A stretch of DNA of 64,000 nucleotides from Ceratodon purpureus (taxonomy: Eukaryota; Streptophyta; Bryopsida; Pseudoditrichales; Ditrichaceae): assembly GCA_014871385.1 (NCBI GenBank), contig CM026424.1, positions 18,323,357-18,387,356 of the forward strand. The letters run 5' to 3'. Shown here piece after piece: positions 1 to 13,936 of this stretch. Numbering within the stretch: the first letter of the stretch is position 1; every line of letters starts with the position of its first letter. Both the position numbers and the translations under genes were made by a program. The notes below the pieces were generated by a model, which did no database searches, was not told where the DNA came from, and saw nothing but the letters and a program-made list of their open reading frames with translations.

Positions 1-264
1 AATCTGCAGTTACATTGCAGCCTGTTGCAAATGCTTTTGAGATGTCACAGGTGCAACGATGAACTGAGATCTTCCTTGTAAATCTTGCCAAAGTCACAGG
101 AATCGAGAGGAAGTCTGGAGCCCCACGGGCTTTAAATGCAGTTACATTTATTAACATGATGATTATGTTTTTATGTGGTGACCTGAAATGAGAAACCACT
201 GTTAAGACAAGGTGGTTTGTCTTTTTCTGACTCCTGCTTATACTGCTTTGAAATGTGATTGCAG

Positions 265-2817
265 CAAATTGCAATGCTTTCTACTCAGCTCAATGAGAAA
301 ACCTTTGACCTTGAGGTATGTGCGTTATATCTTCACATTGTTCCTGCCTTGTTCGCCTGCTTGGTGTGAAACACATCTCTGTTTTCCACGGCTGTAAATC
401 TTCAATGTGATCATATTTCTCACCAACAAGTGTTTTTTGCAGATACAAACTGCTGATAACCGCATTCTACAGGAGCAGTTGGAATCCAAGGTTATTATTG
501 TTATCTATTGCTTCATTTGTGGATGTCATCTGCACTTTGCGTATCTTTAATCTGTTGTCATTAGTAGGTGAACATTTTGAGTCGTTTCTATGCTCTTATG
601 CCTTACCTATTGCGCTTATCAATTAAATCTATGGATCATTACATGGACGATGAGAAAATCACGTCTCTTGGGTGGCTGTGTTCCCAGGATCTGGTCATGT
701 GAAGGCCTAGTTTTTTTATCGGGGTTTTCTCAGGAAAGTAATATGTTTTCTGTTGTGCATTGGTAGACTGGAGAGATTAACGAGCTACGTGAGAAAATGG
801 AAACACTACAACAGCAGCTCCAGACGGCTATGGTTGAAGGCAACGTAGGTCGACATAAGCAACTCAATACCCTTCTAGACAATCCGGAGGATATGGGGGG
901 TTGGTTGAATTCCGGAAGTTTGTCTGGGGAGCTTCGGTATGTGGAAACAAACGGATCTGATAGCGATAAATTTGAGCGCAACTCACAGACCACTTCCAAG
1001 GATATAGAAGACGGGGATGCAGTTCTGCAGTCACAAATCCTTATGCAGGTACATAAGTTTTAATGTTGCAGTTATATCTGGATTGTGCTATTTTTATTTC
1101 TCGTTCTTGAAGGAGTCATTCCCACCGTCTTCTTTCTTTTTAATCGCCCTTCATGTGAACCTCGGTTCGTGTGAAGCCTCGACTAAATTCCCACACTAGT
1201 GAGTATTGACTTTGCATGTAATATAATGCACAGAATTTAATATCACGTCGTCGTGCTCTTGAGTTTGGTAGCTTCCTGAATGTTTCAGCTTGAAGTAATT
1301 TCAGATAATTGATAAGCATCAGTGAGTTCCATTTTCATCTTTGTGTATACGTTGGTCTACTAAACGAGATGTTAAACATGTGGTAATTTAATTATATCCC
1401 TTGTCCAGCAATGACTTACCTAGCTCTTAAAACTGTATTTCAGTCTGCTGAGATTGAAAACCTGAAGCAAGAGAAAGAGAAATTGAAGTTGAGCAAGGAG
1501 AAGCTAAGGCAGGAGAATTTGCGTCTGGCTGAGGAGAAGGATAGTCTTCGAACTCGGAACGAGAAACTAGCCGAGGAGTCGGCTTATGCGAAAGAGCTTG
1601 CTTCACAAGCGGCTGTTGAGCTTAAGAACCTTGCAGAAGAAGTGACTAAACTTTCTTTTCAAAATACCAAATTACAAAATGATTTGATGCAATCTCAGGA
1701 AGTCACCTTTCAAAATGCGAAATTGCAAGCCGAGCTGGTAAAGCTGCAAAGCGAACTGAAAAAATCGCAGGAAACAGCATTTGCTCTGGCTTCAATGAAG
1801 TCACCAAGTATCACTGGGCGATCAAAAGCAATGGTCAATGGGGATACGCACGTCGATGGTGACAACACAATATCTGGTCGAGGTACTGTTTCCCGTACTA
1901 ATGGTGGTGGGAATAGAGGCTTAAATAATATGACCAGTAGGAACGGAAAGCACATCAGCAATGGTCATCACTTCGATGATGCAGATCCTGAGGCAGGTGT
2001 TGATGGACGTAAGAGAGAGGTTGAGGCAGCCAAAGAAAAAGAAGCAACCTTGGTTGCCGCCATGGCTGAGAAGGAGGCATCACTTCAAGCAAAACTGGAA
2101 GAAGCCAAGCAACGAGAAACGAATCTAGAGAATGATCTCGCAAGTATGTGGGTTCTTGTGGCAAAGTTGAAAAAGGAAAGAGAGGCAAGCACTAATCCGT
2201 CAACAAGGGCAGATCTGCAAGGCTCACCTCAGGAGTTTCAGACAAACGGCAGAAGCAATGGAGGGGTTGTAGATACCGACAAAAGCACAAAGCAGGTCCC
2301 GAGCAAGCACGCTGACGGCGAAGGCGTAGATGCATTAGCTGAACAGCTGGGAGGAACAGAGCTGTATGATTCACTTGGAAATAATTTCTGGAGTAGTGGG
2401 GCTGAGACCACTACATTAGATCAAGAAGAGCTATATCCTTCTTATTCTAATGGCACATTTCCATCACTCGCACAGTCAACAAGTTTTGGCTCAGCCGATC
2501 ATCCAGCTGATAGCGTACTTGACAAATCCAATCCGTTTGCCGAAAGACATGAAAGTAGTGGCCCAGCTCCGAAAGGAGCAAAAGAAGGGCTGCGTTCGCT
2601 TGAAGAGCTGAAGTATTTTATGGAAGAAGAACGAAGGAGAGGTTCAGAGCTAGGCACCCTAGTATCTCAGCTCAAGGCAAGCTCTGTCCCTACTGCATCT
2701 ACAAACCCATTCTTACCCCATCATGTTGCACAACAGAATGGCTCACCACACGCAGGTGCGGGTATCGAAGGAGGGTTGTGGACCTCCTTTGAAAGCAGCT
2801 CTTACTACAAGTCATGA
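265..2817 (+). CDS. Kinesin-7 (CENP-E-like, KIN-7D type) C-terminal half, 5' end outside window
   Basis: Four exons in one phase: 265-315, 443-490, 767-1048 and 1444-2817 (stop TGA 2815-2817), each bounded by AG/GT, giving 584 codons of the tail. The motor domain would lie to the left of the window. What is seen is heptad-rich coiled coil (QIAMLSTQLNEKTFDLE; KLAEESAYAKELASQAAVELKN), a low-complexity Ser/Gly/Asn linker, a second Lys/Glu coil ending in DLASMWVLVAKLKKE, and a disordered tail. The AKELASQAAVELKNLAEEVTKLS and MWVLVAKLKKE blocks are, from memory, hallmarks of plant KIN-7D-type kinesins, which are plus-end microtubule motors; some carry a predicted organelle-targeting leader. An ORF reading ATG at 1411 is intron sequence; the AG at 1442-1443 is the better start of the last exon. 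A further short exon before position 50 is possible but unproven. The family call is firm; the subfamily is from memory. Confidence 0.82.
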
Positions 2818-3200
2818 ACTTGTGAGAAGTATTGTTGAAGGAAAAGTGGAGCATTACATGTTTCCCTGGCTTGCCAGGTTTTTCTAGTTATTCAGCGACA
2901 GGCCTTTACTATAACGTTGAAACATGGATGTTGATATTTTCAAACGTCAGGATGCTTAATATTAGCTCTTTCATAGATAGCATGTTCATATGTGTACTGC
3001 ACCATTTTTTGATAGGTATAAAGCCATTGTTTAGAGAATTTTCCTGCACATGTATCGCATGTGCGGTTCAGTTTAATTTTTCTGGATCCATTTTATCAAA
3101 GGTGAAGCTCTTTGTTTTCAAGAGTTTTCTTACATCCTAGTTCCTCTGTCATAAAAATGTCTTGTTCCATTTCTAATTCTGTGTCTGGTAATCATTTTGA
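2818..3200 (+). other. Probable 3' UTR of the kinesin gene
   Basis: T-rich sequence directly after the kinesin stop codon. The open frames here are short and have no protein character. No clear poly(A) signal was singled out. Confidence 0.4.
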
Positions 3201-5740
3201 AGTGTGCACGCTCGTGGGCGTGCCCTGAGGTAAGTTGTTGTTGTTCTAAATTACAGTTCTATGAGGTTTGTTCACTTTGCACTTACATTCAATAAGCTGA
3301 AACTGGACAGGGAGGGGCCCGGAGAGAGCCTCTAAAGGTCTCAAACTTTCAACATGATTACTGAAGAACAAAGTTGGTCATGGGCCTGCCATGTAAGAAG
3401 ACTAGCACTCTGTTTTCTCCAGAAAAGTTGACGGTTGAAGAGAAGGCCCAATGGTGCTGGGACCACTTGACCTATGATGGGGAAGTCGAGGTAGAAACTT
3501 CTTTGCACAATCACCCTTCTCTTCTGTTGAATCATTTCAACTTATATCAATTTGTTGTGAAGAGATTCAATTCAAATCAAATCATCTCTCTAAGTTCTGT
3601 ACTTTCATGCAGTTATTCTTTAACTGGGTGCCGTCTTGGCGCATTTGAGACAACGGAGAACATGGGCCTACTTTAACTGAGTACCTCTGGATGATATCCG
3701 AGTTGATTTTATGAGGCAACACAGTCCCGGTTTAGAAATGCCTGAAGCAGTTTCATTTTTAAACGTCATGAAATAACTTATCGGATTCATTCTGCTTCAG
3801 TTGAGAGTTCGTGCTTGCTCACCTCCCGTATAGCTCTTCTACTCAGTATATCACAAGTCATCAACATCATTTAAATGTTGTGCATTCACTAAGTTACCAA
3901 CACTCATCTGCACACCAAAAGCTGATCATATATTTGATCAGCTCTAGAATTTTGGTATTGAAAAGTTATCTGCCAAGAATGTAAGAACTTGAGCAGAGTA
4001 GCTTCTAGTATTGTACAAGGGGCCTCATATGCATGATGAGGAAGTACAGGGAGGAGAGAGGGACACATGGACAAGACCAGAAAACCCAGGAAGGCCACCA
4101 TCCCTGCCTACCAAACCGAAATGACTTGGTTGTGCAATACGGACTTGGGTTTCAAATTTCTGACTCAGATACTTGGAATGTTGCTGGAACGTGGAGATGG
4201 TCTTACGTGGTGACGAACTCACCTTTGAAGGTATGATATTTTCAAATTCTAGTAATACGGAGCTTAACTTAGCGTGGTGGACCTCGATATCACAAGTCTC
4301 GCATGATTTGTAAGTCAAAGGTTGAGGACATTTCAATTGTCCAGTAACCCAATTCAGTCCTTGTAGTTCAGTGAAACTTGTGAACTGAACAATGCAATGT
4401 AGTTTACCAGTCCTCCAAACTGTAGATCACACCTGCCCTGATTGAGTTTGGTCTTGTTTAAAGTACGCTCTCGTGGACCCAAACACAAGTGCAGGAGGTA
4501 AGGAATGTGTGTTGGGTGCCCGAAGCTTTGAGCTTGTTACAGACATGCAGGTCTTCAGCTACCACACCAGTATTGTAGGGAGACTGGAACACTTTTCACT
4601 GTTGGAGGATCTGTATTATTCAACCCCCTAAAGCTCTTGGCCTATGGCTGTGTAGTCAAAATGCAAATTGTATTCATTTGAATGCTTCATGACGTTGTAC
4701 AGTAACTATAAAATGAATTGCTGTTAACACATTTATTTCATTTTATTCCCAAAATGAATATATTAACTGAGAGCCATAATTTTTCTCATATCAACTTCTG
4801 AGGTTTCACAGTAATTTCAAAAAATCAAGAAAACAATCAACAGTAAATGTTCACCATAAGTTAAAATAGAAATAAAATTTAAGGCACTGAAGACTGATAA
4901 TTTTTTTAGATGAGAACCTATTACTTTTTTTATTACTATACTAGATTTAATTATTTTACAGGAAAACATAATCTCCAAATATATCCATATTTGAGATTCA
5001 ATTTTTAAAAGATAAATGTTGGCACCATTTGTCATATAAAGACATCAATTCCTGCTAGACTAAACAACAATTTCAGTGTTATGATTATTAAGCTAGTAGT
5101 TTGCGAGCCCATCCGCGCTCAACGCCTAGGTTACTTCATTGTTTCTACATTCTGAGTCAAAAAAACTCAACCACTCCTTTGATTTTTGCAAAGGGCTCCG
5201 AGCGAGAGGGAGAGCTTTCACAAATTAGGGTTAGAAATGGTGCATAGTGTGTCCCTGCTTTATATACGCAGACTCCCGGTTTAATTCTGCATACATATTT
5301 CATAGGTTCCAGAATGCTAGGGAAATGCAACCGGCTGATGAGCTGGAGAGTTGCAACTTCAGAGAAAGGAATCCGAGAACATTATTTCTCATCCCATGAT
5401 TCCTTCCTGCATGAGTGATTAGGGAACCCAGTGCAATCAAGCTTCCTAATCCATCTTAATTTGGCTTATGAAAAAAAGCACCAACAGCAAACTCACAGCA
5501 TAATTGCATTGGAAATTCAACCCTTTGCCAATCATGCATCGAAACCTCTAAATTTATCAACTAGGCTAATGATTCCTTCTTCCTTGTCCCATGTTGCTTA
5601 TATTCTGATCATCCTTTCATATTTTTTCCTGTTGTTCACTGTTACTTGTTGAAACTTGAGGAAATTAGAGAATTAGTCTTGAGATCCTGTTAGAGATCGA
5701 TGCTATTGGAAGTTTTCAGCAATTTGGTTTTAACTTGGAT
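3201..5740. other. Intergenic, nothing recognised
   Basis: Small open frames only (for example 3374-3676 and 4033-4236), with no recognisable motif and no convincing exon borders. The stretch from about 4700 to 5040 is strongly AT-rich. Confidence 0.5.
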
Positions 5741-5995
5741 GGACTTTTGAGAAGAGTCCAAGGATTCAATTCCTTTTCTCCCTGATGAAGGTGTAATTTG
5801 GAATTGATCCAGTCAGAGGAGTCAGCTTAGTTCTGATCTCCGACTAGAAGTGTGATTTGGTCTAAAGATGAGTCAACTCCATGCTTCCTGAGAGGAAGTG
5901 CAATTTGGGAGTGATTGGTCAAGTCGTCAACCCCATTCTCCCATTCTCCCATGCTGTGAAGTGCAATTGAGGTTGGTGACAAGTTGACAACCCAC
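5741..5995. repeat. Degenerate tandem repeat, roughly 60-bp unit
   Basis: The pattern GAAGTGCAATTTGG or a variant (GAAGGTGTAATTTGGAATTG, AGAAGTGTGATTTGG, GGAAGTGCAATTTGGGAGTG, GAAGTGCAATTGAGG) recurs four times at about 55-65 bp spacing. Each is followed by a GGTC/GTCAACCC-like block. The copies are well diverged, so this is an old array. Confidence 0.55.
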
Positions 5996-7860
5996 TACAT
6001 GACATTGCCATGTACATGTACAGTACCCACCCACAAGTTTAGGTTTGTTTAAATTTTTAGAGAATTGCCAATCAAAATTACCAAAATTATACGCTTTGAT
6101 TCTAAGGTGGAAACCACACGAGAGGAAAGGCAGTGAGTTGGATAAATAGCAGTGGTTAAAATTAGCAAGTGGTTGCCACATGAGAGGAAGTAGGGGGAGT
6201 GGCAAGAATGATATGGAACAATTTTGTAGCTTTGGAATTTGCTTTGGATGTTGCTTTGAGATCTACATGGCAATGACTTGATACAATAAATGCATTTGAA
6301 AACTATCAGGCACTAATGTTTGGAAGTTCCACATTATAAGGAGGAAAACAAGGAAAAAGAGACTTTTCAAAAACAAAGTGCTATGTTGGAGTAAGTTGTG
6401 AAATATCCTTTGGCTCTCATGTGGTTCGGGCCTGATTTGGACAAGTTTGAATGCTCCATATAGAATTGAGTTTTGGTAATAAAATATATTTTTACTAGAA
6501 ATTCATACCTATGTTTTTTGTCTTTAACTTAAATACTTATGAATATCAATTTAATTACTTGTCGTTTTAAGAAAATCAATGAAAAGAATGAAAATCCTTT
6601 GTAGAACTATGTGAAAAACGATCATGAGTTTTGAGGTCATATTTATAAAAATATCTATGTTCTTTAAAGCGCCATAGTATTGGTCAAATTTCAAAACCCT
6701 TTGAATCCTTGTAAGCGGACGTATGGCCACGTGTTTTAGTGCTACTAGAAAAACTAGACAAATAACTACCAGTTAGCGCCACCTATCCCTTTAAGCATGC
6801 AATAAGAAAGAAAGATTCCAAGTTTTGTGGTTATAAGGCTACGATTATTTCTCTTCTTCCTTCATTCCTCTAATCTCTTTATTCATTTATATCTATACTT
6901 ATATTTACTTCATTTTATTTTTATTTACTTGAAACCTTACTCTAATACCATTTCACAACATATTTACATGTCAAGCCATTTTCTTGTAGGACATTGTGGG
7001 CTTTTTTGTTGTGAAATGTCAATTCTATAAATTTACTAGCTTTGGTTGTAATTGGTGGTATGCCAAACTGTGTATAGAATGAGAAACTTTTTACTTCTGT
7101 CTTTTTTGTTTGTTAGTTGGACTTACCTTTGATCTTACCTTTAAATTTAATTAAAGTCCAATTATATTATATTTTGCTTAATTCTCAAAAGTTTGCAGAA
7201 GTGGAGAATTAAGGTAATTCAAAATTTAGACTATAATATAGTTTGTTTTAAATATACTATTGATGGTTCAAGGCAGTGCCTCAAAAGAATCACACAGGGT
7301 GGTTTCATTTGTATGCTGGAATGTATGTTGGTGGTTCTTTTTGGAAGTGGATTTGAGGAATGTTTTTTTTTCTAGTGATATTTGTTTTTGAACCCATAAG
7401 AAATGCAACCTTCAGATGGAGGAAATCTCAAATTACTAGAAGCTATCACCAATTCTATTTACTACTATCCTCTTTTGTTGATCAGGATAATAGTTACTTT
7501 GATTGTTTGTAATATATTGCGCACTACTACCACAAAAGTTTGATAATTCTTAGGTTTCAGATCATATAGTTTTTTTTTTTTATAATTTTTTATATTTTTA
7601 TTTAATAATTTGATTGAAAAATAATTTATTACATATATCTTTATCTTTATTTTATTGTAAATATTTAGAGGAAGAATTTTAGATTTTACTTTTAATTTGC
7701 TTATTGAGGTTTGAAAATGGCAAATATTTAGCCCTTCTACTATACACTAGCAACACATTGTTGCATATTTTGGGTGACTATTGAAATTATTTTGAAATGA
7801 TTAAATCAAATTTTATAATTTTTTTTAAATCACATTTTTTCTCTCATTTATGTGAGGCAT
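5996..7860. other. AT-rich intergenic, nothing recognised
   Basis: Long A/T runs, especially 7560-7680. The open frames are short and of biased composition. I see no gene. Confidence 0.5.
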
Positions 7861-7861
7861 T

Positions 7862-8230
7862 CTAATCATATTGTGAAGGAAGAAGATCAAAAATTCTAAT
7901 ATTCAATATACTCTTTGTCTTAGTCATATTTTGGATCTTGGGCGTATCAATCAACGTAGTCTTTTGTTGGTTCTCCTCGTGAGGCTGTGGCTTCTTTAGA
8001 GGTTCATGAGCAACGTCGGGCACATACTTCCATGCTTCGTAGATAGGTAGGCCCGAGACAATGTAAGGTAATTGCTCCACGAATCTTTGGAACAAAAAAG
8101 GAGTGTTACTATGAGTAGTTTTGTTTTCTGATTCGTAGATAGGTAGACCCATGATGACAACAAATAAATAATTATAAGCGATGCAAGATGAAGGAGTCAA
8201 CAGATTGAATAAAGATGTATGAAAGCTCAA
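7862..8230 (-). pseudogene. Unrecognised ORF fragment with an internal repeat (GLPIYE)
   Basis: A 122-codon open frame on the minus strand in which GLPIYE occurs twice (IMGLPIYESENK and VSGLPIYEAWKYVPDV), about 30 residues apart. This suggests a duplicated coding module or a repetitive-element relic. No family is recognised and no start or splice site stands out. A second minus-strand fragment at 8714-8953 (with LRWKCPGPLMFSGRDLALQ) may belong to the same decayed unit. Confidence 0.25.
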
Positions 8231-11200
8231 AAATCAATAAATAAAGAAGTGAGCAAGGAATTTTTAAGTGATGTATTGTTGAAATTATATGACTCTTTAG
8301 TCTCCACCCCTACATATATCCAATATATCCAATCTAAAGTAAAGTGAAGTTCTAAAGTAAAAATAACAAAGTAAAAGTACTTTTGGAGTAAAAACAATTC
8401 TTAAAGTAAAGGGAACTAAAACAAAGGATAACCCAATAAAATAATTAAAAGAAATGCTTTAAGTTTAATAAATGTCTTGTAATTTGTAGAGAGGGAATAA
8501 AATTAGATGTGCACAACAAAATTGGATTTTATAGCTTTTGGGGTGGAGTTTCAACTCTTATCCAATCCCCCACCTCCTTAAATGCCTTCAACACCCTCTT
8601 CAACATGGAGGGACTTACGTTGCAGCCTATCGAGGTCTTTCCTACTCCCTTGTGTTGTGAGATCTCCCAAAACTCTAGTTAATTGAAATGAAATGAAAAT
8701 AAAAATTAAAAAATTAATTAATGCTTTGATAAACATGATCATATTGTAAATGAAGAGCCCCTGCTTGAAGGGGCCCATGGGTTGGGAAGGTGAGGACAAA
8801 GCTCGTTCTAAGCTGAAGGGCGAGGTCCCTGCCCGAGAACATCAACGGGCCGGGGCACTTCCAACGTAACCTAGTGTCATTCTTCAATATGTGCATATCA
8901 ATGATGCCCGGGTTTTTGTGCTCGAGGGGTTTTTCTATGTAAGGAAATTCCAATGAAAAACCTTGGAAGAGTTATGAGCACCAAATAACGCGAGGAGAGT
9001 TTCGTTTGAAATCTCCCAAAGGAAGTTGTAGGCCAAATAGTCTCTTGAGATGGGATTTCTTTGTAAATTACAAGAGGTCTGCCTCAAACAAGGTCTTAAA
9101 CAAGGTCAGCGCACTATGCATGAAGGTAGTGCCTCCCATGAATAGTAGCCAATGCTCAAACTGGTTATCTTCAATAAAAATATTTGTGAACGAAGAATTC
9201 AAGAATTTTGAAGTCATTTCAATGCATGATTCGTTTTATTTGCAAAATTTAATATAAATTGGACCCTTATAAAATTCAAAACTCTTACATGACTCTCTTT
9301 GTGTTTTTTAATGCACGGATCCGGAGCACCTCCCGCAGCATAACATGGGTAGGGAGGTCTTGCCAGGTTTTTCTCCCGGAATTTCTTCCACGCAGGAGAA
9401 TCCACTAGAAATCACACCGGATGAGCTCCTCGCAGTCAAGGCTCACGGCCTGGGAGATGCCCTTTGGATCGGGCCAGGCCGGAATGTGTCATTGTCCTTC
9501 GCCTTGGGACCCTCCTGGGCCATGAGCCCCTATCGGAAGGGGCTCTCCCTTTAAAAAGCAATAATTTGGAAATGTGCATATACAAAGTGCATTTGATATA
9601 TACCAACCCAAATCTCACATTATTGTTGCATTTAACACAACATAGCACTTGTAATGTAAGGATGTAATTTTGATTTTGGTCCAACAAAGGAGTGGAGTGG
9701 TTTGGAATAGAGTATTGTATCCATATATGTTGAAGAATTTATTCCAACAATACGATCCTGCGACACATGCATCACCGAGCGACACAATTGCTCCTCCTCT
9801 TCATGCTCATAGACCTTCCCCTTCTCTCCTACACGCACTGACCACCCTCACGTGCAGCTCTAGGACTTGGCCTCCTTATAGTTCCTCCAACCATGACGAC
9901 ATCAACACAAGAAGTCAAAAAAAAAAAAAAATCAGCACCTGCAGAAAACCATGCATCCTATGAAGAGAGGAGAGGCACGGCAGGCTGCTAGTTTGGAGAG
10001 GTTGAAGGCAGTGGCCGGCCTGGGCGGGTCAGCTCAACAGTCAACTATGGGGAGCAAACAGGCTTGTGGGCCGGCCAGGTTGCCGTTGGCGTGACCGTTT
10101 TTGCCAACGGTGGCCATGCTTTAACTGAGTGAGGTGCAAGTATCAAAATTGACTAGTCTTCTAAATTGGATTCATTTTAGGGTATATGATACATTAGCCG
10201 GGCCTATGGCCACGGATTCATAATGGTCATAGGGACTGTTCTGTTTTTTTTTTTTAAATTCTCTCTAATTTCCACTCTAATCGACTGATACTATTTTTGA
10301 AATATTTTTCTTAAAATGAAACCTTACATTTTCCATGGGCAATTATTTTTTCCGTTTTTTCAAAAAATCTGAAATTACTATGATTGTTTTAAGGCAATCC
10401 TTAAGAAAATTCACATAAAGTAGAAAACATATTCAATAATTCCAATTTTTTTCCATAGGCCTAACTTACATTGGAGTATATAATGGTGGATGAAAATCAT
10501 CCGTATCTCTAAAATTAGTAAAAGGTACCTCCATGATAATAGGTTTTGAACTTGTAATTGCTATAAAATAATTAATTTTAGTAATTTTTCAAAGTCGAAG
10601 GTAGAGTCAAAAGTAGACTTGAAAAACTTCATTTTCTTAGTTAAGCTCATATACAACAAACGCCATTTTCATGGTTTAAGTTAATTTTTTGTGGAAAAGG
10701 TCAAAAGCTTCAAAATACATTACATGGAGATCAGTTTTTACTATTTATTTTCCAGTGAAGACCCCAAATTAAGTCCAAAACCACCCCATGTTGGATATCT
10801 CCCATGCATGTGTTGTGTAGAAGAGTAGCAAGGAGGTGCAAAGACATCAATGGATGAAAATCCTCTTTTCCTGTTGAGATACAAGCCTTTTCAGTCATCC
10901 AAAGGCCTCAAAACGGCTCTGCCAGCGTTTAGGGGTTAACTTGTGTAGGATTGAGTCATTGAGAACTCTGGAGCCAGATGCTGGATTCAAAGTTTTGTTA
11001 TACCCTGACACCATGAGAACATATATACTGCATCTGTGAATGTACTGAAACCCATTTGAATTTTTTGATTTTTTGATTTTTTTGGGGGCACATGAAGCGC
11101 TTTTTGGCCTGTGGCACTCACAGTTTTCAAAATTCAAATGTGGCATTTGCAGTATATTTGAAACAAACCCCCTCAGGATTAACTGTGGCAATTCGAGCAT

Positions 11201-12530
11201 AAGAAACATACAGCACTAGCGTAACAAGTAATTTCACCAATCTAATTGGTTCCACTTAATACCTATTAATGTTTAACATCATCTGTGATCAATAATCTAC
11301 ATTCTATTGCCCTTGCAATGGTTTTGTGATGATTCTTTGCTCTTGTCCTTCCTCTAAGTTAAGTTACTCCGGGATCTCTCCAGTTTCATGATCTCTCCAA
11401 CTCCTGATCATCATATTCTAATTATTAGGATGGAATGATTACTGAGTCATGCAGTAACGATGATCATGGTAAGTTAGCCAAGCCAAGCACACATTCTGCA
11501 ACTCTGATTTCTTGGAGTAATGTTTAACAAATATCAGCAAATTATTTACTACTGAGGCAGTTTGTTCACGAATAAATTAGCAACACCCATAAGCTAAGCA
11601 TGGAATCCTCTTTCTTTCTCCCCAACGAGCGAGGTTTGGATGTCATGTTCTGTTGGGTCCATTTTTGTGGCCCTCCCCGTTTTGGCATTCTAGGATTTTT
11701 TTTTTGTTGGGTTTATTTTGCTGAATTTGGGGCCCATAAGCCTTAAAATTATTCTATGGAGGTTCTTTTGAGATCAAGAAAGTCCACACTTAAACATAAT
11801 AATAAGGGCAAAGATTTGCCCCACCCCTCCCACTTTCTCCCGAACCTAGGCTCTAAGCCACACTCAATGGGGGAATTTAGACACTTCCCACAAGCATCCT
11901 TGTGACCACAAACATCCCTTCTAAAATCTTGGAAATCTAGGGAAGTGAATAAATATGATTCTAAGGATGTACCATATATGAATACCAAACCTTAAACCAA
12001 GAGTCCGGGTATATAAAGCGGGGACAAACTGTGCACTATTTGGAACCCTAATCATGTGAGGTCTCTCCAGTCTCTTGGAGCTCTAAACGAATCACAGCAC
12101 TAGTCAAAATCATGTGACTCCGAATTTAGAAATAGAGGAGGTAACCTCGGCATTGATGCGGGGACTACCGGTTTAAGGTGAGCATTTGGTGTATTTTTGG
12201 TAAACTCTTCAAAAATTTATAACTTATTCATATAATGTCCAAATAATATATTTTGAAGTACATTAGTGTTATTTTCCTTTTGCTAATTTGTTCTAGTATT
12301 TTTTTAAATTCTATAAATAGAGAACATGCTCAAAATCCTTAAAGTCACGCTTGTAGGTGTTGCTACCTTAAGCCGTCTAGTTGACTAAGGGAATTTATTC
12401 TCTCTTTCATACTTTGCAGTAACATGGGCTGACACCGTCTGCATCTGGGAGGTTCAGAGCCCTGGCATGGAAATGGTTAGTTGGCCCATCATGGTTAAGT
12501 AACCACAGCGGCACACTGTAATACTAACCC
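8231..12530. other. Intergenic; two GC-richer patches, otherwise nothing recognised
   Basis: Patches at about 8750-8960 and 9300-9560 are GC-richer than the surroundings and look like remnants of a repeat, but I find no LTR, tRNA-primer site or polymerase motif. A TATA-like GTATATAAAG lies at about 12010, followed by sequence that could be a leader; no gene follows convincingly. Confidence 0.4.
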
Positions 12531-12532
12531 AG

Positions 12533-12640
12533 AATGTTAGGTTGAGGAACCCTTAACTGTCATGTTAGGTTGAGGAACCCTTAACTGTAATGTTAGGTTG
12601 AGGAACCCTTAACTGTAATGTTAGGTTGAGGAACCCACTC
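12533..12640. repeat. 28-bp tandem repeat, about four copies
   Basis: Nearly identical units beginning ATGTTAGGTTGAGGAACCC and ending in TTAACTGT follow head to tail; the fourth is truncated after GGAACCC. The copies differ at a single base at the unit boundary, so the expansion is recent. Confidence 0.85.
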
Positions 12641-13086
12641 CCCCCGTCAGTGTGAAGGACAACAAAACCTTGTAACTTAATCAAGCATGATTGTAAAGTT
12701 TAGTGCCTTATTCTTAAGATTGTTGTGGTTACAAAGAAAATACTGTACTTTATTGTATGTTATAGTCAAGGGCATAGTAGGTGCCTTGCACATAAGCTAA
12801 ATAAACCTCTGACTAACAACTTCAGCATTTTAGCCCACACGGCATGATAGTATTGATGAGGGGATTTCCCCTCCTAAAGAAATGAGGTTTATGAACAATA
12901 AAATTCAAAAATATGTATTTACCCTATTGGAAAATAAATGGTTTTTTTTTTTTCTGAAAAATTGAGTGAAAAAGTTTGTCATGACCAATGACTTACATAT
13001 ATACCTTATTGAAAAGCAATAAATATGATATGTAACCAGCGAATGTTAAAGTGGCGATAATTCGCCACATACGCTACCCAGCCACC
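12641..13086. other. Intergenic, nothing recognised
   Basis: No gene, RNA or repeat structure seen beyond a short poly-T run near 12943. Confidence 0.5.
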
Positions 13087-13757
13087 TCAACTCAGGTGAC
13101 AAGGTGGGGTCCCGGGTGGTGGCCAGGAATTGACGTCCTGGGCCACCCACCTTGCCCACTCCCCCCCGTCACCATCGTCTTCTTCATTTTGCATCTCTGC
13201 CATGGCTATATTCCCTGCGCCAATAATAGCACTTGTGCTCCTTCCTCGGATGCCGCATCGCCTATTACTGCACCTCTTACTGCTCCGATTGCCAGCTTGA
13301 TCTTCTATATATATGACTGGATTAGCAAAGAGATCCTCCTTTCTCGAATCTTGTGTAGCCGTTGTGCTTCCAAGCGCAGCTGAGGATGTAGCGCCCAACT
13401 TCATAAAAGCCATAGCCTCACCGCCTCCAATTTTGTGCACTGCTCCATTGCTCATTGCCATCTTGTTGACTTGTCGATTTGCGCTCATTTGAAGTTCTCT
13501 TCAGTTGTTCTGTGATGATGGCCACTTGATGCTCGCCATATCTAGGCTTCAAATTCTGATTTTCGAGTACCATAATCTCTGGTGCAATGGACATAATTTC
13601 TGTCCGCAGGTTTTGAACCTCCATCACCTTGCATTGATGCTTGTGAATCTCTTGTGATCATCATGGGGGGCAATTGGGGGCTTAGGGTTTTTGGGGGTGG
13701 GGACTTTGAATTGTGGCCTGAGTGGGGATTTGCGGCAGGTTTCAATTTTGAAACCAA
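13087..13757 (-). pseudogene. Possible decayed minus-strand gene next to the hAT relic
   Basis: Three overlapping minus-strand frames follow each other like one broken reading frame: 13757-13542 (Pro/Ser-rich), 13627-13418 (MEVQNLRTEIMSIAPEIMV, coiled-coil-like) and 13488-13087 (Gly/Ala-rich with an acidic stretch EEDDGDGGEWARW). Composition is GC-richer than the surroundings and protein-like. Frame changes at about 13600 and 13450 would be needed to join them. It could be the flank of the neighbouring hAT element read backwards. No family is recognised. Confidence 0.3.
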
Positions 13758-13936
13758 TGCAACCTCATGGGGACGCCAATCTGAACTGCATCCTGTGTTG
13801 TATTTGACTCAATTCCCATCGTTGTATTGCATCATCATTTTTCAGCATTGTGCTTTTGAATTCTCTCTTTCCTGTTTTCTGCTGATCAGTGTTTTTTTGT
13901 TCGAGACTTGTCTCCTGTGTGAGTTGTTGGCAATGG

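Noticed and set aside
1710..2374. Minus-strand ORFs over the kinesin exon
   Set aside because: Antisense shadows with no motifs.
8700..9560. LTR retrotransposon remnant
   Set aside because: No TG...CA bounded direct repeat, primer-binding site or pol motif found; only a change in composition.
11990..12480. A gene with TATA box at 12010 and a spliced leader
   Set aside because: No open frame or second splice site follows; kept only as a note in the intergenic entry.
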